A stretch of DNA of 8,748 nt from an uncultured Prevotella sp. (GTDB lineage: Bacteria > Bacteroidota > Bacteroidia > Bacteroidales > Bacteroidaceae). Made by a program: the position numbers and the translations under genes. The stretch's first letter is position 1, and each line of letters starts with the position of its first letter. Positions 1-6,792 of the stretch are shown here, in pieces. The notes beneath the pieces were generated by a model that made no database searches, was not told where the DNA came from, and was given only the letters and a program-made list of their open reading frames with translations. The stretch is taken from NCBI GenBank assembly GCA_934219025.1, contig CAKQDG010000089.1, positions 1-8,748 on the forward strand. The letters run 5' to 3'.

Positions 1-961
1 AACTCTTCTTTTCTATATCCATAACATTGACATGATATTTCTGAAGAGTCTTGATAAGGTAGCTCGGAGTGCCGGAGCCAAACCTGTATGGGGCTATATC
101 CTTTGCATTCAAGGCTTTTACCAAACTGAAGGGATTAAATACATCCTCGGAATTTTTGCTGAAATGATAGCCATCATAATATCTTTGCAGTTCGGCGAGA
201 CAATCTTCATACGACATGCCGAGAGCCTCGCCGAGAGCCTCAACATCCGGCTTCATCACTGTGGTAAGCTCCGTCATGCTGATGCCGCAGATGGCAGAGT
301 ACTGGTCGAACATGCTGATATTGTCAAGATTGTTCAGCTCACTGAAGATGCTGAGCTGCGAGAACTTTGTGATGCCCGTGATGAAAACGAACTCAAGATA
401 AGGGTCGAGCTTCTTTATTGGACTGTAGAAGTTCTGCATAACAAGACGCAGAGGTTTGAGATTTTCCTTCTCGTGGACCACGTCAAGCAGCGGGGCATCG
501 TATTCGTCGATGATTATCACAACCTTCTGACCGGTCTGCTTGTATGCTCGCCTCACGATACCGTCCAGACGGTCGTTGGGATGTTTTTCCCTTTCATTTC
601 TGCCATATATATCCTCATACTGGCATAGCTGCAAATCAAGATAATCCAACAGACGGGTTTCATCAAAATGCTTTGCACCGCTCATGTCGAAATGCAACAC
701 GGGATGCTCAATCCATTCTTTCTCGTAATCACCGAGGGCAAGACCGTTGAAGAGTTTCTTCTTTCCAGCAAAATAGGAATGAAGGGTGGAGGCAAATAGC
801 GACTTGCCGAACCGACGTGGACGGTTCAGAAATATGTATTTCATCTTCTTCTGTCTGAATTCGACGATATACTTTGTCTTGTCAACATAAAGGTAGTTGC
901 CTTCACGAATCTTCTCGAAAGTCTGTATGCCAACCGGATAAAAGTTTACGATTTTCTCCAT
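1..961 (-). CDS. AAA-ATPase-like / PD-(D/E)XK nuclease family protein, partial (C-terminus outside window)
   Basis: The minus strand is open from an ATG at 961 to the window edge, giving 320 residues with no stop. The protein begins [22 protein letters not shown]-loop of the type RPRRFGKS lies at residues 47-54 and a Walker B-like strand [11 protein letters not shown] at 147-157. A sensor-like strand [10 protein letters not shown] is at 191-200, followed by the family motif YYDGYHF at 261-267, NPFSL at 276-280 and TPSYLIK at 298-304. This order matches the AAA-ATPase-like domain (Pfam PF09820) that in Bacteroidota is normally followed by a PD-(D/E)XK nuclease-superfamily domain (PF08011, former DUF1703). 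The nuclease part should be in the missing roughly 200 residues. Such genes are often present in many copies per genome and their cellular role is not established. It is divergent from the downstream operon and shares no obvious pathway with it. Confidence 0.9.
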   Translation of the reverse strand, partial: MEKIVNFYPVGIQTFEKIREGNYLYVDKTKYIVEFRQKKMKYIFLNRPRRFGKSLFASTLHSYFAGKKKLFNGLALGDYEKEWIEHPVLHFDMSGAKHFDETRLLDYLDLQLCQYEDIYGRNEREKHPNDRLDGIVRRAYKQTGQKVVIIIDEYDAPLLDVVHEKENLKPLRLVMQNFYSPIKKLDPYLEFVFITGITKFSQLSIFSELNNLDNISMFDQYSAICGISMTELTTVMKPDVEALGEALGMSYEDCLAELQRYYDGYHFSKNSEDVFNPFSLVKALNAKDIAPYRFGSGTPSYLIKTLQKYHVNVMDIEKKS

Positions 962-980
962 AGTCCATTGAATATTTCTG

Positions 981-988
981 CAAATATA
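981..988 (-). promoter_or_regulatory. Possible -7 box for the leftward ATPase gene
   Basis: Read on the minus strand, 988-981 is TATATTTG, which fits the Bacteroidota -7 consensus TAnnTTTG. It would place transcription start about 13-16 bases before the ATG at 961, a short but possible leader. No exact TTTG -33 element lies at the usual distance of about 20 bases; only a weak TTTA occurs at 1008-1005. The region is very AT-rich, so a chance match is possible. Confidence 0.35.
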
Positions 989-1039
989 ACCAATATTTTG
1001 TAATTAAATCCTCCGGTATAAATCATTTTGGCAAAATCT

Positions 1040-1071
1040 TTTGATATTATAAATAAAATGCCGTAAATTTG
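1040..1071 (+). promoter_or_regulatory. Bacteroidota-type promoter of the pilin-like/DUF3822/rsmD/dnaG/cls operon
   Basis: A TTTG at 1040-1043 and a TAAATTTG at 1064-1071 match the -33 TTTG and -7 TAnnTTTG elements of the primary Bacteroidota sigma factor, with a 20-base spacer. Transcription would start near 1076-1080, giving a leader of about 50 bases before the ATG at 1130. It is the only good promoter match seen upstream of the five packed plus-strand genes, so it probably drives all of them. Confidence 0.6.
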
Positions 1072-1078
1072 CAATAAT

Positions 1079-1093
1079 TGGCACAAAATGCCA
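1079..1093. promoter_or_regulatory. Inverted repeat TGGCA-N5-TGCCA at the predicted transcription start
   Basis: Perfect 5-bp arms TGGCA (1079-1083) and TGCCA (1089-1093) flank a 5-base A-rich centre. The element lies immediately downstream of the -7 box at 1064-1071, where a bound repressor could block initiation. As RNA it could form only a small hairpin at the very 5' end. A further TTGGCA lies at 1028-1033. The sequence AAAATGCC(G/A)TAAA occurs twice, at 1055-1067 and 1085-1097, starting 30 bp apart. No regulator is known for this site; an operator role is inference. Confidence 0.3.
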
Positions 1094-1129
1094 TAAAAGT
1101 ATATAACAACTGAGGGTTCAGCAAAGGAT

Positions 1130-1609
1130 ATGGTAAAAATAAAGCTCAATTATATTCTGTCGGCAATAGTCATGGCGCTCCTCCTGCTGTGTGTGTCAAG
1201 CATCTATGGGCCTGTACACTTCAACAATGAAAAGGCTGAGCGCGAAACGGCTGTAAAGGAAAGACTCATTGCCATACGCAAGGCGGAAGAGGCATACAGA
1301 AAGATGAACGGCAACTATACCGACAGCTTTGGCAAGCTCGTGGAATGTAAGTTGCTCGATGATTCCATGCGGTATGTGCCGTATGCGGGGAATGTTGAAT
1401 TCGAACTGTCTGCAAGCATCAGCCGGGGACAGTCGGGCAAGATGACGCCGATAATGGAATGTGGAGCTACATACAACATGTATCTCAATGGGCTTGACAC
1501 TAACCGGATTAAGGAGCTAACCGAAAGCGCTAACGCAAACGGACTGTATCCGGGACTGAAATTTGGAGACACTACAACACCTAACGACAATGCAGCAAAC
1601 TGGGAATGA
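1130..1609 (+). CDS. Small membrane-anchored pilin-like (pseudopilin-like) hypothetical protein
   Basis: The 159-residue product starts with a short basic segment (MVKIKLNY), then one hydrophobic segment at about residues 8-27. A charged helix follows at about 33-55, containing AIRKAEEAYRKMNGNYTDSF. The pattern of an N-terminal membrane helix running into an amphipathic helix and an 'AYRxxNGxYTDSFGxLV' motif resembles GspG/PilA-type pseudopilins. However, no canonical prepilin peptidase site (Gly before Phe, with Glu at +5) is visible, so it may stay as a bitopic inner-membrane protein. The rest is a small soluble domain with Cys at 73 and 111, ending NDNAANWE. It is the first gene of the operon, and its end overlaps or abuts the DUF3822 gene. 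I do not recognise a characterised homologue. The pilin relationship is inferred from sequence pattern only. Confidence 0.75.
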   Translation: MVKIKLNYILSAIVMALLLLCVSSIYGPVHFNNEKAERETAVKERLIAIRKAEEAYRKMNGNYTDSFGKLVECKLLDDSMRYVPYAGNVEFELSASISRGQSGKMTPIMECGATYNMYLNGLDTNRIKELTESANANGLYPGLKFGDTTTPNDNAANWE

Positions 1610-2399
1610 CATAATGCAGAGAGACGAAAGACTTACGATAAGAGTGGGAGAAAATTCCATGTGCTTTGCCTTCGACAAGGACGGCAACGAAAACTTTGAG
1701 TTTGTGCCGTACAAGACGAAAAACGGCATTTCTATGGCGGCTAACTTGAGGGAGGCTATAAAAGACGAAAATCTGAACGTCGGAAAATGGCGGAAAGTGC
1801 AGGTCTTGATAGACTCGCCTGTAATCATGGTGCCGATAGACGAATACAACGAGCAGAACAAGGAACTGCAATACAACTACTCGATAACGGGACAAGAGAA
1901 CAATGCCGTGCTCGCCACAATCCTGCCTATTGTAAACGCTGTGGCGCTGTATGCTCTGAACAAGGACCTGAGACTTGTGCTCACAGACAATTTTCAGGAT
2001 ATCAAGATTCATCCCGTGTGCGGGAATGTGTGGCAGTATCTGCAGAAAAGGAGCCAAGCCGGTGCAAACGAGAAGATGTACTGCTATTTCCACGACGGAA
2101 AGATGGAGGTGTGCAGTTTTCGCAAAAACCGCTTCCGCTTTGCAAACGCTTTTCAGGCCACACACCCAAGCGACGTTACGTATTTTCTACTTGCCGTTTG
2201 GAAACAACTCGAAATGGATGCGGAAAAAGACGACATTTATCTGCTTGGAAACTATGCGGATTATGAAGAGCTGACGGAAAATCTGAAACATTACGTGAAC
2301 AACGTATACAGAATCAAGGCTTCGGCTGATTTCAACCGCCATCCGCTGACGCAAATAAAGGATATACCTTTTGATCTCGTGGCAACTTTACTGAAATAA
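1590..2399 (+). CDS. DUF3822 family protein
   Basis: The 269-residue product matches the Bacteroidota family DUF3822 (PF12864). Recognisable parts are the first strand DERLTIRVG at about residues 12-20, the central segment LPIVNAVALYALN at 112-124, a second-half opening strand KMYCYFHDGKMEV at 162-174, and the C-terminal pattern DIYLLGNYADYEELTENL at 215-232. From memory, a Bacteroides member was solved by structural genomics and described as having an actin-like ATPase fold; I cannot confirm that here. No obvious phosphate-binding motif is visible. Three starts are possible: TTG 1563, ATG 1590 and ATG 1614. I chose 1590 because relatives carry roughly ten residues before the first strand. 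ATG 1614, 4 bases after the upstream stop, is nearly as likely. Its position between a pilin-like gene and rsmD suggests translational coupling. Function unknown. Confidence 0.85.
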   Translation: MQQTGNDIMQRDERLTIRVGENSMCFAFDKDGNENFEFVPYKTKNGISMAANLREAIKDENLNVGKWRKVQVLIDSPVIMVPIDEYNEQNKELQYNYSITGQENNAVLATILPIVNAVALYALNKDLRLVLTDNFQDIKIHPVCGNVWQYLQKRSQAGANEKMYCYFHDGKMEVCSFRKNRFRFANAFQATHPSDVTYFLLAVWKQLEMDAEKDDIYLLGNYADYEELTENLKHYVNNVYRIKASADFNRHPLTQIKDIPFDLVATLLK

Positions 2400-2403
2400 G
2401 GAT

Positions 2404-2958
2404 ATGAGAATAATTACTGGAATATATAAAGGAAGGCGCTTTGAAGTGCCGCGCACGTTCAAAGCCCGCCCTACAACGGATTTTGCAAAAGAAAACATCT
2501 TCAATGTGCTTAACGGATACATTGACTTTGAGGGCATATCGGCACTCGACCTGTTTTCCGGAACGGGAAGCATATCCCTGGAACTCGTGTCGAGAGGCTG
2601 CCAGCAGGTTGTCAGCGTGGAGGCCGACCGCGACCACCATGCCTTCATAAAGCAATGCGTAAAGAAACTTGGCGCCGACAACTGCATAACGATAAGGGGC
2701 GACGTGTTCCGGTTTATAAAGGGATGCAAGCAGCAGTTCGACTTTATCTTTGCCGATCCGCCTTACGCTCTGCCGGAACTGCACTCCATACCGGAACGCG
2801 TGTTCAAGGCCGACATGCTGAAAAGCGACGGGGTGTTCGTGTTTGAGCATGGCAAAAAGGATGATTTTTCTGACGACCCGCATTTCGTGGAACACCGTGA
2901 ATACGGGAGCGTGAATTTTTCCATTTTCAAGAATACAGGAAAGGGAAGCGACGAGTGA
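2404..2958 (+). CDS. rsmD: 16S rRNA (guanine(966)-N(2))-methyltransferase RsmD
   Basis: The 184-residue product is a full-length RsmD-type enzyme, which uses S-adenosylmethionine to methylate N2 of G966 (E. coli numbering) in 16S rRNA. It opens with MRIITGIYKGRRFEVP. The family signature RPTTDFAKENIFN, corresponding to the usual RPT..vrEaiFN, is at residues 22-34. The SAM-binding glycine loop DLFSGTGS is at 49-56, the acidic SAM-ribose motif SVEAD at 71-75 and GDVF at 99-102. The catalytic N6/N2-amine motif DPPY is at 118-121. The length is normal. The start is 4 bases after the DUF3822 stop, and the stop overlaps the dnaG GTG start by 4 bases, so it is very probably co-transcribed with both. 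DUF3822 next to rsmD is a recurrent Bacteroidota arrangement as far as I recall. Confidence 0.95.
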   Translation: MRIITGIYKGRRFEVPRTFKARPTTDFAKENIFNVLNGYIDFEGISALDLFSGTGSISLELVSRGCQQVVSVEADRDHHAFIKQCVKKLGADNCITIRGDVFRFIKGCKQQFDFIFADPPYALPELHSIPERVFKADMLKSDGVFVFEHGKKDDFSDDPHFVEHREYGSVNFSIFKNTGKGSDE

Positions 2959-4895
2959 TTGACCATGCCACAATAGAAAGGATAAAGGAGGCGGCAAACA
3001 TCGTGGACGTCGTTTCGGAATTCGTCTCGCTGAAGAAAGTGGGGGCGAACTATAAGGGACTGTGTCCTTTCCACAACGAAAAGACGCCGTCGTTTTATGT
3101 TTCGCCGGCACGTGGCATCTGCCACTGCTTCTCGTGCGGCAAGTCTGCCAACCCTGTGAGCTTCATCATGGAGCACGAGCAGATGACATACCCCGAAGCG
3201 CTGCGCTGGCTCGCCAACAAATATCATATAGAAATCCATGAGCGAGAACTGAGCGAGGAGGAGAAACGCGAGCAGAACGACCGCGAAAGCATGTTTATCG
3301 TGAACAAGTGGGCTATGGATTATTTCCACAACATCCTGCTCAACGATGTTGACGGAAGAGCCGTGGGCATGCAGTATTTCCGCAGCCGCGGATTCCGCGA
3401 CGACATAATAGAGAAGTTTCATCTCGGCTTTGCCCCCGCCGAAAGGAGCGCCATGGCACAGGCGGCAATAGCAAAAGGATTCAACGAGAAATACCTGCTT
3501 TCTACCGGCTTGTGCTTCAAGCGCGACAACGGCGAGCTGGTGGACAAATACTCCGGCAGGGTAATGTTTCCGTGGATTGGAGTGAACGGCAATGTGCGCG
3601 CCTTCGGCGGACGTCTGCTCGACGCCAGGACAAAGGGCGTGCAGCAAAAATACATAAACTCTTCTGACTCGGAGATTTACCACAAGGAAAAGGAGCTATA
3701 CGGTATCTTCCAGGCAAAAAAGGCCATAGCAAAAGAGGACTGCGTGTATATGGTGGAGGGATACACCGATGTGATTTCCATGCACCAGTGTGGCATTGAG
3801 AATGTTGTGGCAAACTCCGGCACGGCGCTCAGCTTTCATCAGATAAGGCTGCTCCACAGATTCACAAACAATATCGTGTTGCTCTACGACGGCGATGCCG
3901 CCGGAATTCATGCTGCCATGCGCGGCATCGACATGCTCCTGGCCGAGGCAATGACGGTGAAGGTGTTGCTCTTGCCCGACGGCGACGACCCCGACAGCTT
4001 TGCTCGCAAACACACGGCAGAAGACTTCAGGGCATATATCAACGAGCACCAGAAGGATGTCATTGAATTCAAGACTGACTTCTTGCTGCGCGGCGTTACC
4101 GACCCCATAAAGCGCTCCGAAGCCATAAGCAGCATAGTGAAGAGCATATCCGTGATAGAAGACCAGATTGTGCGTGCCACATACTTGCAGGACACTGCCC
4201 ACCGCATAGGAATCAACGAGGCCACGCTGATTGCCACGATGAACAAATTCATACGCAGCGGGAAGGACGCACTGGCTAAAGAGCAGGCAAGACAGCAGCA
4301 GAAACTGAACGCCGAAACGGACCAGCCTGAGCCTCTGCGCCCCGCCACACCGCAGCAACAGGCCAAAAAGGTGGAGCAGATGCTGATACAGGCCGTGATA
4401 AGGCATGGCGAGCAGATTATCTACGACAATGTGGAAACCACCGACGGACAGACCACCACGCTGAACGTGGCTCAATACATCAGTTATGACTTGAGTGCCG
4501 ACAACCTCACGTTTTCTGTTCCGGCATACAACAAGATTCTGCAGGAGGCCGTGGACCACAGCTCCGACCCTGGCTTCAAGGCCGAAGAGTATTTCATGAA
4601 ACATCCCGACATGGAGATAAGCAAGATTGCCACCGAAATGTCGTTCGACAAGTTCCAACTGCGCAAAGGGGCAAAGCTCCGCACCGGCGAGGACGTTCTG
4701 CGCGACCAGATAATACACATGGTGCTCGACTTCCGCATGGACTTCGTGAAAGAGAAACTGAAAACCCTAAAAGCCGAAATATCAAAGTGTAGCGGCGACA
4801 ACGACAAAATGGTTTCGCTCATAAAGGAATACCAGGACACGCAAAACCTGCGGAACGCCATCGCCAAAGAACTTGGCAGCGAGATTATCATCTAA
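2955..4895 (+). CDS. dnaG: DNA primase DnaG
   Basis: The 646-residue product makes RNA primers at the replication fork. The N-terminal CHC2 zinc domain is complete, with ligands Cys37, His40, Cys58 and Cys61 (CPFHNEKTPSF and CFSCGK). The RNA-polymerase basic region includes GRVMFPW at 201-207, FGGR at 217-220 and KYINSSDSEIYHKEKELYG from 232. The TOPRIM metal-binding residues are Glu268 (VEGYTD), Asp312 and Asp314 (YDGD), with DGDDPDS at 342-348. A Gln-rich linker (about 442-470) leads to a C-terminal region expected to bind the DnaB helicase, less conserved than the core. The start is GTG at 2955, overlapping the rsmD stop as GTGA; no in-frame ATG is nearby and MIDHATIERIKEAANIVDVV is the standard DnaG N-terminus. 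It is longer than E. coli DnaG (581 residues), as usual in this phylum. Confidence 0.97.
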   Translation: MIDHATIERIKEAANIVDVVSEFVSLKKVGANYKGLCPFHNEKTPSFYVSPARGICHCFSCGKSANPVSFIMEHEQMTYPEALRWLANKYHIEIHERELSEEEKREQNDRESMFIVNKWAMDYFHNILLNDVDGRAVGMQYFRSRGFRDDIIEKFHLGFAPAERSAMAQAAIAKGFNEKYLLSTGLCFKRDNGELVDKYSGRVMFPWIGVNGNVRAFGGRLLDARTKGVQQKYINSSDSEIYHKEKELYGIFQAKKAIAKEDCVYMVEGYTDVISMHQCGIENVVANSGTALSFHQIRLLHRFTNNIVLLYDGDAAGIHAAMRGIDMLLAEAMTVKVLLLPDGDDPDSFARKHTAEDFRAYINEHQKDVIEFKTDFLLRGVTDPIKRSEAISSIVKSISVIEDQIVRATYLQDTAHRIGINEATLIATMNKFIRSGKDALAKEQARQQQKLNAETDQPEPLRPATPQQQAKKVEQMLIQAVIRHGEQIIYDNVETTDGQTTTLNVAQYISYDLSADNLTFSVPAYNKILQEAVDHSSDPGFKAEEYFMKHPDMEISKIATEMSFDKFQLRKGAKLRTGEDVLRDQIIHMVLDFRMDFVKEKLKTLKAEISKCSGDNDKMVSLIKEYQDTQNLRNAIAKELGSEIII

Positions 4896-4906
4896 ACTCA
4901 GTGATT

Positions 4907-6331
4907 ATGATATACCTCTATTGGACAATATTCATCGCATATTCGGCCACCGTGGTCGGAACCATCATATCCGTGTTGATGGACAACCGCCAGCCGGTAA
5001 AGACCATGGCATGGGTCATGGCCGTGATGTTTTTGCCGGTAGTGGGAATAATACTCTACTTCTTTTTCGGACAGGACACAAGAAAGGAGAAACTGATAAG
5101 CCAGCACAGTCTTGACTTGCTCACAAAAAGCTCCATGCTGGAATTTGCAGTGCAGAAAGACCTTGTGATACCCGAAGAAAACAAAACTCTTGTCAAGCTT
5201 TTCGCTTCGCAAAACTGGGCTTTGCCGTTTAAAGACAACGACATCGACATCTTCACCGACGGATACTCGTTTTTCAACGCCCTGTTTCGCGAAATTGGAG
5301 CGGCAAAGCACAACATCCACCTTGACACTTACATTTTTGAAAACGACTCCCTGGGCCGCGTCATTGCCGACATCCTCATCGACAAAGCCCGCGAGGGAGT
5401 GGAAGTGAGGGTGGTATACGACGACGTGGGCTGCTGGAACGTGAACGACGACTTTTTCAAGCGCATGCGCGATGCCGGCATACAGGTCAGGGCTTTCATG
5501 CCCGTAAGGTTTCCGGCATTCACCAGCAAGGTGAACTACCGCAACCACCGCAAGCTCTGCGTAATCGACGGCAAAGTGGGCTTTATCGGCGGAATGAACA
5601 TCGCCAAGCGCTATATCACGGGCAACGGAAAGCAGAAATGGCGCGACACCCACCTGTGCATCCGCGGCGGAGCAGTCTATGCCATACAGAGGGCTTTCCT
5701 CGTAGACTGGTATTTCGTGTCGGGCAAACTTATTTCCGACCGAAAATACTACCCCGAACTCTGCGGCAACAAGAAAAACAACACCATAGTGCAGATAGTT
5801 ACAAGCAGTCCGGTGAGCCCCTGGCCCGACATAATGCAGGGCTATGTGCGCATACTGCTCGAAGCACGCCAGTATGTGTATATGGAAACACCATACTTCC
5901 TGCCCACCGAAACCGTGATGTCGGCAATGCGCATCGCAGCACTCGCAGGAGTAGACGTGCGCATAATGATACCGCGCAAGGGGGATGCAAAATTCGTGGA
6001 ATGGGCAAGCCGCTCATACGTGTTTGAAACAATACAGGCCGGAGTGAAAGTTTATCTCTACCGAGACGGATTCAATCACTCAAAACTGCTCGTTTGCGAC
6101 GACAATATCTGCACCTGCGGTTCTACAAACATCGACTTCCGAAGCTTTGAAAACAATTTCGAGGCAAACGCATTTATCTACGACAGGCAGACGGCTCTGC
6201 GATTCAAGCAAATCTTTATGGACGACATAAAGAAAAGCACTTGCGTAACGATGAGAATGATATCAAAAAAGCGCCCGTTCATAAACCGTCTGTGGGAGTC
6301 GCTCGTCAGACTCCTCTCGCCTCTGCTCTGA
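4907..6331 (+). CDS. cls: Cardiolipin synthase (phospholipase D family)
   Basis: The 474-residue membrane enzyme condenses phosphatidylglycerol to cardiolipin at the inner membrane. Two N-terminal hydrophobic segments lie at about residues 2-24 and 35-54, with NRQPVKTMAWV between them, the usual PLDc_N domain, ending FFFGQDTRKEKLIS. Two phospholipase D HxKx4D motifs supply the active site: HRKLCVIDG with His214, Lys216 and Asp221, followed by GGMN, and HSKLLVCD with His391, Lys393 and Asp398, followed by GSTNIDFRSF. Length and architecture are those of a full-length Cls. The ATG at 4907 gives the typical start MIYLYW; a GTG at 4901 would add two residues. It follows dnaG by 11 bases and is presumably its operon partner, though the two share no biochemical step. 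Related PLD enzymes may prefer other substrates, so the gene symbol is the family assignment. Confidence 0.93.
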   Translation: MIYLYWTIFIAYSATVVGTIISVLMDNRQPVKTMAWVMAVMFLPVVGIILYFFFGQDTRKEKLISQHSLDLLTKSSMLEFAVQKDLVIPEENKTLVKLFASQNWALPFKDNDIDIFTDGYSFFNALFREIGAAKHNIHLDTYIFENDSLGRVIADILIDKAREGVEVRVVYDDVGCWNVNDDFFKRMRDAGIQVRAFMPVRFPAFTSKVNYRNHRKLCVIDGKVGFIGGMNIAKRYITGNGKQKWRDTHLCIRGGAVYAIQRAFLVDWYFVSGKLISDRKYYPELCGNKKNNTIVQIVTSSPVSPWPDIMQGYVRILLEARQYVYMETPYFLPTETVMSAMRIAALAGVDVRIMIPRKGDAKFVEWASRSYVFETIQAGVKVYLYRDGFNHSKLLVCDDNICTCGSTNIDFRSFENNFEANAFIYDRQTALRFKQIFMDDIKKSTCVTMRMISKKRPFINRLWESLVRLLSPLL

Positions 6332-6445
6332 CACGAAAAAAACCGGAAAAACGATACCCGAAACTGCTGTGGCAACACAAAAAAGTGTTCCAAATTTCCC
6401 TATCCCCAATTCTTAATTTATCTTTAGCCAAAACAGGCCAATTCA

Positions 6446-6505
6446 GAAAAGCAATGCTTTTCAAGGAGAGAAGCAATGCTTTGCTCCCCGAAAAGCATTG
6501 CTTCT
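6446..6505. repeat. Three AAGCAWTGCTT palindromes at exact 22-bp spacing
   Basis: The 11-bp near-palindrome AAGCA(A/T)TGCTT occurs at 6449-6459, 6471-6481 and 6493-6503, each start 22 bp after the previous one; the third copy has T instead of A at the centre. The first copy extends to a 17-base perfect palindrome, GAAAAGCAATGCTTTTC, at 6446-6462. Because the core is palindromic, copies 2 and 3 also pair with each other. The 14-bp stem 6469-6482/6492-6505 has a 9-base loop. I recall similar AAGCAATGCTT-type repeats scattered between genes in Prevotella-like genomes, so this may be a dispersed extragenic palindrome; an operator array is the alternative. Confidence 0.75.
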
Positions 6506-6519
6506 TCGGAAACGAAGAA
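6502..6519. repeat. Short hairpin with GAAA tetraloop overlapping the palindrome cluster
   Basis: TTCTTCG (6502-6508) and CGAAGAA (6513-6519) form a perfect 7-bp stem around the loop GAAA (6509-6512), a stable GNRA-type loop in RNA. Its 5' arm uses 6502-6505, the last bases of the larger 6469-6505 stem, so the two structures compete over four bases. No U-run follows directly, so it is not a standard terminator. Confidence 0.5.
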
Positions 6520-6715
6520 TTCGTATATACATTATTTAACTTTTCAAGAACGCTGAAACGGAAAAACAGAAGAAGTTTAGAACACTTTTCCATGAAGCCC
6601 GCAATCTGCCCACATTATTATATATCATCACCCCATTTTCTATCCTTTTGTGACTTATACCGGTTTGCATCCGCGCACAAAAAACAAAAATGCTAAATTG
6701 TCAAAAGTTTCAGAA

Positions 6716-6728
6716 TATTTCGCAAATA
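6716..6728. promoter_or_regulatory. Small interrupted palindrome upstream of the rhaB promoter
   Basis: TATTTCGCAAATA has 5-bp arms around a 3-base centre and ends 28 bases before the -7 box at 6757. That is where an activator would sit (about -55 to -42 from the expected start). The arms consist only of A and T in an AT-rich context, so the match is weak evidence for a binding site. Confidence 0.2.
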
Positions 6729-6730
6729 AT

Positions 6731-6764
6731 TATGCCCGACTTAAAACAAAAACAACTATCTTTG
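6731..6764 (+). promoter_or_regulatory. Probable rhaB promoter (TAnnTTTG -7 box)
   Basis: TATCTTTG at 6757-6764 matches the Bacteroidota -7 consensus and would start transcription near 6770, about 22 bases before the rhaB ATG. The -33 element is poor: only TATG at 6731-6734, with a 22-base spacer. A weak -33 box fits a promoter needing an activator. In Bacteroides thetaiotaomicron the rhamnose genes are under the AraC-type activator RhaR (established for that species). No regulator gene is present in this window. Confidence 0.5.
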
Positions 6765-6792
6765 CCACAGGAATTTAATACAAAAAACATAG

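Larger units (their letters stand above)
6332..6792. other. 461-bp gene-free region between cls and rhaB
   Basis: No convincing gene is visible on either strand. Short open frames here (for example minus strand 6306-6593) have no recognisable domain and run through the palindromic repeats. The stretch is AT-rich. It contains a cluster of three phased palindromes (6446-6505), a second hairpin (6502-6519), and the rhaB promoter near 6757. I saw no clear intrinsic terminator with a U-tract after cls, so where the upstream operon ends is unknown. Confidence 0.7.

Noticed and set aside
218..241. Tandem 12-bp duplication GCCGAGAGCCTC in the ATPase gene
   Set aside because: It is in frame (EALGEALG), and the surrounding segment appears to have the family's usual length, so it is more likely coincidental similarity than a recent insertion.
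3696..4718. 340-residue open frame on the minus strand inside dnaG
   Set aside because: It is the complement of a conserved primase gene; the protein has no recognisable motif and the plus-strand frame explains the sequence.
4898..5653. 251-residue open frame on the minus strand inside cls
   Set aside because: It is a shadow of the cardiolipin synthase gene, whose catalytic motifs are intact on the plus strand.
6371..6391. Possible terminator hairpin (AACAC, six A, GTGTT) after cls
   Set aside because: The stem is only 5 bp with a mismatch next to it, and no U-tract follows.
6381..6589. 10-bp inverted repeat AAAAGTGTTC (6381-6390) and GAACACTTTT (6580-6589), possible ends of a miniature element
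   Set aside because: Arms are short, there is no target-site duplication, and a match of this size in an AT-rich 460-bp gap can occur by chance.
6306..6593. 95-residue open frame on the minus strand in the cls-rhaB gap
   Set aside because: It overlaps the cls end, runs through the palindromic repeat cluster, has no recognisable domain and no promoter box; the repeats themselves keep the frame open.
6241..6696. 151-residue open frame on the plus strand across the cls end and gap
   Set aside because: It starts inside cls in another frame, has low-complexity basic composition and no family resemblance.
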